Shown in pieces: positions 11,088 through 23,000 of a stretch of DNA of 64,000 nucleotides. The stretch is taken from positions 5,270,001-5,334,000 of the forward strand of contig PUFA01000006.1 in the NCBI GenBank assembly GCA_003508835.1, given 5' to 3'. Source of the stretch: Eonycteris spelaea (lineage: Eukaryota > Chordata > Mammalia > Chiroptera > Pteropodidae). Made by a program: the position numbers and the translations under genes. Each line of letters opens with the position of its first letter. Position 1 is the first letter of the stretch. The notes under the pieces were generated by a model, which saw only the letters and a program-made list of their open reading frames with translations, was not told the origin of the DNA and made no database searches.

Positions 11088-14000
11088 TTACCACAGGAAA
11101 CATCCAGAAGACACACTGGAGGGCCCCGGGGACGCCCTGGCAGCAAAGCTGCAACACCCATGCACAGCTGTCCACAGCAGGGAGAGTGGCCTGGCACACA
11201 CGCTGGCTCCCACACCCACAGTCTCGCTTGGGAAAGAGCCAGAGGAACCCAGGCCATGCCTGCAGAGGAGCTGCCCCAAGCTGACCCTGAGAAGGGCCAT
11301 GACACAGACCCCTGCTTAACGGGACACCCTCGCGTGCTGGTTTCCCGGGCTGACTGCTTCTGGATACGCAGGGGCAGCGTAGAGAACGTGCCTCTCACAC
11401 GTACTCCCCACAGTCGGAGACGATCACCGTCTGCTTTGGCTTTCCGTCCTTGCTGCCCTGGGCCTTTGTGGGTGGAACAGAGGGGAAACCAGGGGAGGGA
11501 GGGTAAAGATTAAAGGTGGCTCAGGGACAGTCCTCAACTCCCAGCCTGAGCAGAGGCAGCCTCGGCCCCTCTCTCCAGGCCACAGGGTGCCCGCCCCAGC
11601 TCTCTCACTGAGCTGTGCATCAAGGGCCCGGGCAGCCACCCACCTCAATCTGCCGCAAGACATCCAGGCCTTCTGTGACCTCCCCAAATACCACGTGCTT
11701 GCCATCCAGCCAATCCGTCTTGTCACACGTCAGGAAGAACTGGGAGCCATTGGTGTTTGGGCCAGAGTTGGCCATGAAGCAGGCCTGGGGGAGAGAAAGC
11801 ACGTCAGCTCCCTCACCCAGGGTACGAATGGTCATACTGTCTACCACCCTTTGGCAGCAGACTCTGGATGTACAGACCATGCAGATGCCTTGTCTTTCAC
11901 TCAAATGATAGTCAAAAAAATGATAATCAGCATTGTTTTAATCATTTTATACTGGTTTGTCTTTTCATTCATTCATTCATTCAACAAATATTCACTGTCT
12001 ACTGCTGAGCCTTGGTGACACTGGTCCCAGCTCTGGTGGAGCTCAGTCTAGTGGAAAAATCACTCTGGAAAAGTCGCTCAGGAGGACTGTGCTGGGACAG
12101 CCACAACACAGCAAAGCCCACTGATACAGACATCTGTGTAGGGAACGAAAGCACAAGGGGCAGTCACTTAAGAGTGTGCGTGAATGTACCATGCTGCTGG
12201 TGTCACTGTCATGGAAGGCTTTCTGGAGGAGGTGCCATCTGAGTTTAGTCTAAAAGGCCCAGGTTTGGTGGGGCTGAGGGGCATGGGGAGCTGCAGCTGA
12301 CCTGTGGCGGTGAGAAAGCCCACTCATGGCTGGGCCTCTGCGGCGTGTGCTCCCTTTGGATGGGGACTGTGTCCCCGTCTACTCTCAATGCCAGAGGAGA
12401 ACAGGGTGTTGACACATGGCAGACCAGCCCTGGGAATATCTGTTTTACACAGTCGAATACTTGTGTGTTCACTATGTGTCAGACGCTGTTCCAGAGCACA
12501 GTGCAGAAAAGAGCCTGCGTCCTGCCCTCACGAGGCTGACATTCTCAGAAGGGAGACAGAAAACCAATAAGGAAAACAAATTTATAATATAATATCAAGT
12601 AAAAAGTGTGATAAGAAATGAAGCTGACTAAAGAGAACGAGATGGAGGAAAGCCCATTTAGAGGGAGGTCAGGGCAGGCCCCTCAGACGAGGTGACCCGT
12701 GTGTGACACCTGAAGGAAGTGAGGGGTGAACCGTGTGGGAACCAGAGGACGAACGCTCCAGGAGAGGACACGGCATCTGCCGAGGCCCTGGGTGCGTGAG
12801 GAACAGCGGGTCTGCCGTGGGGACGGGACGCACGGGGCAGAGCTCGCAGTCAGCGATCGTGGGGCGGTGCCAGGCCCCAGGTCAGTGGGCCCCACAGGAC
12901 CAGATCCTATGACGATGTGGCCACGAAGGCTGTCAGCAGAGCAATGTGACGGGACTTCGTTTATAAGGTTCGCTCTGACTGCCCCTCGGAGATCAGACTA
13001 CGAGGGCGAAGAGGCAAGAGCAGGAACAGGGAGTGAGCGCGCAGGACCCTGGGGGTGGGGTGGGGTGGAGAGCGGCCAGACCAGGAGGTGACCTGAAGAC
13101 AGGTGGACCTGACGTCTGGGTGACGGAGGAGAGGGGTCAAGGATGAGTCCTGAGTTTCTGACTAATGGGCTCGGTGGACGGTGGTGTCACTGACTGAAAC
13201 AGGGAAGGGGGAGAAGAGTTTGGGGGAGAAGAGCAAGAGCTATGAGGGCCTGAGAAGCGTGGGGTGTCCACAGGGAGAGGACAGGGAGGGACTGGCACGG
13301 AGACGGGAATGTGGGCAGATAACTTGCAGATGTGACTGAGAGCCCTGAGACTGGAACTCTGCCTGGGCCAGTGGTTCTCAATGGGGTCATTCCTATCCCC
13401 AGGGGCCCCTTGGAAATTTAAATGTATTTCTGAATATCAGAAATATTATGGACTGCTACTGGCATTAGTGGGTTGGGAGGCCTGGAATGCTCCATGTTCT
13501 ACAATATCTTACAAAATGAGAAATTGTCCCATATCTTCTTAGACTTTGAAATGTCCTACTAGACAATGGTGTGGGTGGAAGATCTGTTTACAATTTTCTG
13601 CACCTAAAACCTAATTCCATCATATTTAAGCCCAAAGTTTTCTGTTTTTGTTTTTGGCAACTACTATCAAGAGAATACTGTCATTTGTTTAGCTAAGAAT
13701 TTAACCAACTATATTTACCACTCCACAAAACCATGTCACCAACAGTTATGCTTCCCCTGGTGTCCAAGCTGCTGGTCCACAACAGCGCCTGCATTTTCTA
13801 GTTGCTGCACCTGAAATAATTATTTGTCATCTGTTTAGTGTGCTTGAACATTTACCTATGGAAACCCAGATTCTTCTATTACAACTTATTTCCTTCGAAG
13901 TTCGTTTCTATTAGTTACAGAAGATTGATTTTTAAAACAATTATGTCAGGAGGTAGGATAATCATCTATGAATTCTGTTTCAGCGCAGTAAAGAAGGAAA

Positions 14001-17000
14001 TTATAAGCTATCAGAAAAAGGGGGCAAGGGGCTTCTATGGAGACAAAGACTGAGCTCTGGGCCACTTCTGTTTTTTGGGGTCAGGAAAAGGAGGAGAGCA
14101 AAGACTGAGCAAAAGTAGTCAATCAGATAAAAAGAAAACTAGAAGGGGGAGGAGTCCTGCCAGCCCAGTGAAGAAAGATTCAAGGAGCAGGAGATAGCGG
14201 TATAAATGCTGCTGAGAGGCACAGGAACATGAGGCCGAGAGGTGCCTGTTGGTAAGACGGAGGGGTGTGGCTAGAAGTCTGGCTAGAGGAACATAGAGAG
14301 AACAGAAAGCAGGAGTCTACACAACTTTTTCAAGAAGTTTTGCTTAGAAAGGGATGAGAGGCATGGGTGATAGTTGAGGGGGATATGAGGCAAAGGATGA
14401 TATTTTAAAAGATTGATACCACATGCTTTTATGATAGGCTGCTCTAGCAGAGCACAGGGATGGAGGATACAAGGCAGTAAGGGCGAACGACTGCAGAAGC
14501 CAGGTCCCTAAGGAGGGGCAAGGGAATGGGGTCCAGGCCACAGGCAGGGGGGCTGGCCTGCGGAAGACAGCCCATTCCCGGCCTCAGAGAGAAGTCAGAG
14601 CATGTGTGAAGAAATGCAGGAGGCCATCCATTAGCTGAGGCAGAGGGCGATGTGGAGGCTTCAGCAGTGAAGGAAGGAATGGAATCATCATCTCTGATGG
14701 GGACTGTGGATTAATGAGGAAAACCTAATAAGGCTGCCCAGCGGCCCTGAAGAACTAGAGTCAGAAATCTCAAGTGGGACCGTTCAGTGCAGTTCTGTGT
14801 TTTCCTTTAGTTGCTCGGGGACTAACCACTGAAATTTTTTACTGAGTAAGTCTGACAAAGAGAGGCGGGCAGTCGGGTTGAGGCAATAAGAGTGAGCTTA
14901 CAATGAGAAATCACAGAACTCAAGCTAGGATAACAGGGAGTAGGACATGGTGGAAGGATGGATAGCGTATGAACGGAAGCAAGCTTACTCTGCTCTAGCC
15001 AGGCTGAACGCTTCTCCTCTGTGAACTGGTTGGTCTCTCCAGTCCCCCGACCCCTCAGCCAGAACCACAGCTCGTCATCCACCCTGCACAGCCATCCTGC
15101 CCCAGCCCAGCCCCACTCGTCACCACCCACTGATGGGTACTACCTGGTCCTGTGTGTTTGAGGATAAAGTTCTCATCATCGAATTTCTTCCCGTAGATAG
15201 ACTTGCCCCCAGTGCCATTGTGGTTGGTGAAATCGCCGCCCTGGCACATGAACTGGGGGATGATGCGGTGGAAGCTGCTCCCCTTGAAGCCAAAGCCCTT
15301 CTCGTGGGTGCACAGGCAACGGAAATTCTCTGGGGTTGAGAAAGGACAACGTGTTCAGGTTAAAAAAACAACAAACAAACAAACAAACAAATAAAACCTC
15401 CCTCTAATGAGACTCTGAAAACTATGTTACATTTGTTTAAGTCTTCTTTTAAAATCTCTGTGGTGTTGACATCTGAAAGGGCTACATGAAATTCTGGTTA
15501 AAGGAGGAGTGAATACAGGCATTCTAGCTCCGCCCCATAATAAATTCACCAATTTGGTAGAGTGATTTAAAAAAAAAAAAAACCAGGATGTTAAAAAAAA
15601 ACATGGGTGAATCTTTGTGACTTTGGATTTGGTAATGGTCCTTAAATATGACAAATATGGCACTGGTAACAAAAGAAAAACAGATAAATTAGACTTCATC
15701 AAAATTAAAAACTTTTGTGCATCAAAGGACAATCTTAGAGTAGAAAGGCAACTCACAGAATGGGAGAAAATATTTGCAAATCACATCCAATAAGAGTTTA
15801 ATATCCAGAACATATAATAAGCTCCTACAACTCAACAGTAAAAAGGCAAACAACCCAATTAATAAATGGGCAAAAGACTGGAATAATTCTCCAAAGAAGA
15901 TATACAAATGGCCAGTGAAGCACATGAAAAGATGTTCAACATTAGTCATTAGGGAAATGTAGATCAAAACCACAATGAGATACCACTTCACATCTATTAG
16001 GATGGCTATGATACACGGAAAATAGCAAGTGGGAAAGGTTCTCAGGTTATAGGCTTGTGAATATATTAGGCACCTGAATAATCCAAGTTATTCTCTTTAT
16101 CTTCTGAAGCAGGAAGCCAATAGATAATGTCTAGCATGAAAAGACCAGGAAGCACTAACATAAATGTGTTACCTACCAATATTGAGGTAAAAACCAAATG
16201 TGTCAGCTAAGTTGAAATTGGCTGCCTCTGAAGAGCAGCACATGGTGTTGGTGGTGAGGGAGGGTAAGAGGACAGCACCTGGGGACTGGGCAGCTGATTT
16301 CCACTGTTTTATCAAAATGCACTTTGTGAAATTGACTTTATATCTATATAATGAAATCTTAGATTAAACAGAAGTCAATATTTAACAAACTCAAGAACCT
16401 GTCAGTTAACAGTATTCTAGGAAGGACCGGATGTAGATAGGAGAAAAAGACAAGTTTTAAATGTACTGCCTTCAATATTTTTGGAATCTATGTGTGAGAT
16501 ATTCTTTTTTCTTTTTAAATGAAAACATATTTATTATCTTTTTTACAAAAATATTTAAAAATAGTAAACCAGCACTTATGAAGCCTCAAAAACACCTGCT
16601 CTGAATAGATCTTACTAGATCTCAGGATCAAATTTACTCAGGTCAGAAGCGATGTCAAAGGCGTAAGAACCGAGGCATCAAGAACCTTGGCAAGGTCAGT
16701 GTCAGCCACCAGCTTCTTGGCCGTCCTGAATGGAGTCCTGCCCACCTGCTGTCATGGGGACGACGTCTGAACGCAGGAGCATCTGGATGCGGCCGGCTGG
16801 CTTGTTCCCAATCTTGATGTCCATGTACACCTGAGGATTCGACCGGGCCTTTTTCGCAGTGGGCTCTCCCTAGCGTGGAAGACACCATTAGGTTAGAGAG
16901 GACTCCTTGACTCCATGAGTAGGACAGCGAGTACTCTTCTGAGCATGCGCCCAGAGCCCAAATGCAGAGAGCAGGCTGGAGCGAGGTGCTGACAGGGAAG

Positions 17001-20000
17001 GCCTTGGGCCCTGATGGGGCTGCAGAAGAAAGAGGCCATGGCCACAGCACCCAGCTGGACACCTAGGGAAAGGAGATGTCAGCACTACCTAACTTGAGCC
17101 CCGCCCGCAGGCATGTTATCTCATCACACTCGCCCTCACACACCTGGCTTGCTTCACCCTGCTCTGCAGTCACACAACAACACTTTTCTGGCTCACGATA
17201 CACAACTCTCAACATCATCAAACCCCAGCTCAAGTCACTCACCTTAGTCCAGTTAAACAGATCCATATACGTAACATCACTTTCTTCTGTGCTTAGCCCT
17301 GCATGTCTATGGCTGGCTACAATGGAAGCAAGGAGGGGAGCCTCCAGTTGGAAGTGCTCAGAAGACAATGGAGAAGCTGGGGCCTTGCTCTACACCCTAT
17401 GTAGATGAAGCTAAGCAGAGGACAAGGGGACATTTAATACAGCCATGACGTTTGTTCCAAAAGAAAAAAGTCATGTGTTTGTAATTTGTCCGTGGTTTAG
17501 TTTAACAAACGTGCTGAGGTATTATGCTGGGCACTGAGGACACTATTACCATCAACTGCTGCTAACAGCAGCCGTAGCACAGTAGTAGCAGCAATTCATG
17601 GCACTTGCTATGTACAGGGTGGTATTCTACGTTCTATTTACATTAGCTCATTAAGTCCTCATAATCACCTTGAGATCAGGACCATCATCCCCATTTTACA
17701 GATGAGGAACTGAGACACAATGAAGTTCAGTAACTTGCCCAGGGTCATAGAGCTGATAAGTGGTGAAGCTGGAATTCAAACCTAAACTACTCAATCCCCT
17801 CTCCCCAGTCCATGCTTTTTGTTTTGTTTCTCAGTTTTTTTTCTTTTTTTTACACCCAGTCCACACTCTTAATCACCTTACCCCACCTTACATTTTTATT
17901 AACAAGATGCATAATACAAAGCCCCTATCCTCAGAGTTTGCTGCCTAGACAGGGAAAGGCAATAAGCACTTGAGTTGCTGTACAAAAGCAAAGATATACA
18001 GGGAAAGACAGAGTGTAAAGTGGAGACCACAATATGAAGAGGTGGAACTGAGACTGACGAGGTGGGCAGTATCAAGAACTTGGAGAGCCCCTCTGGACTT
18101 TATCTCATGGACAGGTGATAGGGGAGTCACTGAAAAGGTCTCTGCAGGAGAGTCAGATATTATCTTGTGCTTTAAAAAGATCATTCTAGCCATCTTTATG
18201 AAAGACTGGAGGACAGCAAGACTGTAGCCAGACTAATTAGGAAGCTATTGCAATTATCCAAATGAGATGAGAGGCTAAACTGGGACAATGGAACAACTGG
18301 GGAGAAGGGATTTAAGAAGATTTAAGAGAAAAACTTAGAACACGATGATGGATGGTATTTTCTCTATTTTAAAAAGGGATCTAGGATGACCCAGAATTAC
18401 TCCACTGACTGTGAGGGCCATTTATGTGCTCTGCTTCGCATCCAAATTTCTGGCTGAGGTCAACATGTGGATGGATGGTAACAAATTAACAAGCTTGAGA
18501 ACACAGAAGAACAGGATTAGTGAAGGGAGGGCATCTACTTTAGATAACTTTAGGCTTTAGGCTGTCTGTGAGACAGCAGCAGTGTCTGAAGCTCAACATA
18601 GAAATAGAGACCAGGAAAGTTACAGCAGACCAGAGGCTGTGAAAAAATCAGACTGACTGCCACTGTTTGGCAGAGAGTAAAGAAAGATGCCATGAGTCAA
18701 AAAAGAAACCCAAAGCAACAACGTTTGTATGGAGGGAGGCCTAAGAAGCATGGCCAGGAGAGATGCTGAGAATCAGGAGAAAGTGCCAAGGAGAGGCTCT
18801 CTGAAGAAGAGAGGACCTTGAACCTGTGTACAGATGGAAGGGATAATACCATTATCCTGTCCTACCAGCCCTCAAGGACGGAAGAGGAAGACAGTGAGCC
18901 TTATGATGCTTCAATAAAAGAGGAGGGCTGGTCAGGAGGGGCGAAGAGGAGCACTCACTACAGGTCCTCACCTCAGGCTTCCTCCTTGGCAGCTGCCAAC
19001 ATGAAGCAGTACCCAAGAGGAGCTGAGAAGCTCATGACGCAGAGCACAAGGATGAGAGGCCTAAAACCTCTCTTTAGGTCACTCAATAGTGCCTTAACCA
19101 AATTACTGAGTTAATTTTTTATTCTCTTTGCTTTTGTATATGTATTTGCAAATTTCCACAAGAGCTTAAAAAGTCTCCATGGTAAGTGCCAGCCTCTCCT
19201 CTAGAAGCACATGCCTTCATCTCACCTCCTGGGTTTCTGCCTTGGGAGGCTCTGAGCCTTCTTCTTCTTTATTCTCTTCCAGAGTCTTCCCGGAAAACTT
19301 CTTCAACCAGTCATCATCTGACCAAACTGAAGGGAAAGAATCAAACCAATGTTAAGAGATTTGAGCTATCAGGCACCTGCTAATTAGCTGTTTTGGTCAG
19401 CAAAGTGGAACACACTCAGCCAGAGGATTCTGCTCTGGGAACTCCCAAGGGCAAGGAAAGTTCCTGTTGGGAATGCTGGCCCTGAAGTACAGCTCGGCAG
19501 GTCTAAGTGAAAAGCTATGCCAAATGGAAAAGTGTAGCCTTGCTGGTTCCAGCCCCTTGGTGGAGCACCCCAGGAATGAGAAAACTGGGAAAGATAAGAG
19601 ATCAGGCAGGGTTTCTCTCATAATGGAAACAACTGCCCGAAGAAGCTCAAACTCTTTTCATTTACCACAAAGGTGGCACATGTCTTTCGCCAACGTGAAT
19701 CATCCTCTACTCCTGTCCACCAGGAGTAGCACTCAACACCTACTTCCATGTAAATAGGGAGAAAAAATGCAACTAAGGCCACACTGGAGGATATGATGGG
19801 GAATGTGTGCTCGTCCCCACTCACCTGGTCTGGAAGAGCCTTCCTTTATCCTCATTGGTTTGGCCAAATTGACGCGAATTGTCCGTCCAAAGAGTTCAGA
19901 TTCATTCTGAAAAGATTGAAAATCCAGCACCTGAAGTCAGACTGCTTTTCCATTTGCTTCTGATACATCTGAGACATGCTCATGACTTGCTCTCCCTTAA

Positions 20001-23000
20001 TCCCTGACCTAACAGCAAATTTGCATCCACCAAAAAGCAGCCCTTGGGTTGCAAGGAATTTCCTCCCAGAAGCCATCACACATCTCCTTTCTACAATACC
20101 AAGAACCGTGCTAACAAAAGTAACTCCGGGTTCAGAGTGCTCTGAAATTTTAAGTGTAGTTTCCAAGTACCTGAACTCACCTTCAAAAGTCAAGGTCAGC
20201 TCTGAAATGGAGAGAAATAATCTGAGAGCTGAGGAATATATGTAGTTAATGGGTAACAGAAACCAGGACTGGAGCAGAAACTGACTATCCAAAGATAGCT
20301 AGTACCAAGAATGGTCACTTAATGTGAATCTACTCAGAGCAGTGAAGAAAATTTCATGGTAAAAAGTGTAGAAAAAAAGGTCTATTGTGATGAAACAAAA
20401 AATAATAAAAATAAATTTCTTATAGTTAAAATTCAGGTTTAACTACACACTAATTTGTAGAACAAAGATTTAACAGGTGCTGATTAATTTGCAGTATTTT
20501 TTCCAACAAAGTTCTATCAACACTACAGTATGACATCTTGCACACCAGAGCTGATATGAAAATCACAAGGATCTCAAAGAGGGCACAAATTCTCAAGAGT
20601 GTCATCATTTTCTCCAAGGACTTCTCCAGGACATTCAAGTCATTTGTGTCAGTAGCACCCCCTGTCATAATCCTTACTGAATTTTTCTTCTCAATTGTTA
20701 ACCAGTCTAATGCTTCATGAAAATAAATTCTGCCTCTTTTGCAAAATATAAAATTTCCCTGTGAAATTACTTTGCATAGTGTTGCAATTTATTATCCTAG
20801 ACATGGGGCAGCCAAGGAGAGATTAGCCAATAAAGATGATTAGGATTTATATTATTGTTAAATGGGGAAGGATGTTTAAGGATTAATCTTCTAAGTGAGT
20901 AATTCAGAATGAATATTTCCACATGACAATTTTTACTTCCCCACGCAACCTTGTAACTTCGGAGGTTCAGCAAACCAATAATATGAACACGAACCCTCTG
21001 TACCACCAAAAATAGCTTTAGTAAGAATGAAGATTCTCAGCCATACCATGTTGTCAATAGCTGCTGCAGCATCCTGCCGAGAAAAGACAAGGTACAAGTT
21101 TAGCTTCCTGCAGTGTCTAAGCACATACTCAGTAGCAAAAAAAAAAAAAAAAGGCAAAGTCATTTCTATATTTACTGCCTAGGTTGTGCATGTGTCTAAC
21201 AAAGAGCGCTTCCTAGCTGACTTCAGAGCTGATGGTACAGCAATTAGCCATCTGGTGAAAGGCATACGCAATAATCACCGGTGCTGCCAGGCAAGAACGG
21301 ATATGAGCAGGGCTGCAGGAGCTCTGCCGAGCAAGAGGGGCAGGACTTGGCAGGTCTGAGATGTGAACCACAGCCTAAAATTTAAGTGAGGGACGTTTTT
21401 CTTCAAACAATACTTCTTATCTCTCTGGAAGCATCAGCATGAGGCCCAGAAACCTAACCAAATGGAGAAGAGCTCCCTCTGTGATCAGTAATAACACTAA
21501 CACAAGCCAAAGATGAAATATAGGTAACGCAGAATTATCTCACCTCTGCCAACTCAAATTCAACAAAAGCAAATCCTCGGTGCTTTTCTGAAAAAAACAA
21601 AGATAAAAACAAGTAATTACCATTTAGAGTAAAGGGAAAAAACAGATGATCACAAGGAAAGTGAAGCCAGTCGCACGTCATATCTAGATATTAGAAATTC
21701 AACCCAATCACTGTTTTGGAAGAAGAAATCTCATTCTTTAATTCTTTCTAGTTTAAACAGCATTTCAAGCAACATTAAGCTTTGTTTTTTAGTGAATATA
21801 GCTAAATAATGAACTATACTTTTAATCTTTAAAATAAGCATTCAATTCTGCTAACAAAGCCAAATTAAAATCTTAACCTTTGCATGCAAAGCAACTAGAA
21901 CAGCGAAGTCATTCAACCTATCAGATATTCATTCCAAATACATATTATGAGCATCAACTGTAGATAAAGTGTGAATCCTAAAACCCAAAAAAGGATGCTC
22001 ATTCTTTATTCTCAGGAAAATGCTGATCTACCTAGAAAGACCAAACACAGAAGGATTAATTTAATTAACCAACTGACCTTAAAGGACCAATATAACCTTA
22101 TTGTTTTTCACAGTTAAAGATCCTAGGTGCAGAGAGTTGAAAGACCGTGCTAATAATAATGCAGGGTCAATGACTGAGCCAGACCTAAAATGCTGGTCTT
22201 AAAAATGACAATAAAGGTAAAATAGAAAACTGAACTGTAACTGTTACATCTATTAAAGGTGTGCAGAGGCCAAGTCCCCAATGTTGGGGCTAGGCTTTCC
22301 AGCTGCTGAGAAGGGAACAGATGTGCTGGGGTACCCAGTAGGTAGTTTGAAACAACAGTCAGGTCCATTTTGAGCCCCATGTACCTCAAAATCTATCTTC
22401 CTACTGGGGTAAATTCTGCTTTATCTCAAATCCAACAGATGGGACTCCGCAAAGTTGTTACAGTTCACAACCACAAACCTCAGAACATCCCTTCTGCATC
22501 AAGATCACTGTCATGCTGCCCTACTGAGGCACCCTTCAGAACTTTGGTTATACCAACCACATAATACACTGTAGTAGGACTTTAAAATTTTCTTTTAAGT
22601 TCTTTTACCAGTAGGAGAATTCTGAACAGGAAAGACACTAAAAGGACTCACCTGTTTCATAATCTAGAGGAATCTGAATATCTGTAATGTCTCCGAAAGG
22701 AATAAAAGCAGCATGAAGAACTTTGTCGTCCACTTCCTCTGCAAGTCCACCTGCAAAGAAGCCAAAGGCCTTCTGAGCCACCCGTCCATTCTTTTGAGAA
22801 GTCCCTGCAGCACAGCATGCTCTAGGCGAGGGGAAGGGTGGTTCCATCCAGTCCTTTGGGTACATACATAAGCAATCCTCTTATCTACTTCTTCATCTAT
22901 ACTTATGAAATACACTACTCTCTTCACCCTTCTTGAAGACCCTCATCTAGCCTCAGGATGACTGAAATAGCTTCTTAACAGATCTCCCTCTCCTCCACAC

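Noticed and set aside
20450..20720. Minus-strand frame in PPIE intron 4 (peptide with [12 protein letters not shown])
   Set aside because: It looks briefly protein-like but I cannot match it to a family, it has no splice or start support, and it lies between PPIE exons 4 and 5. It could be a retrocopy fragment, not supported enough to list.
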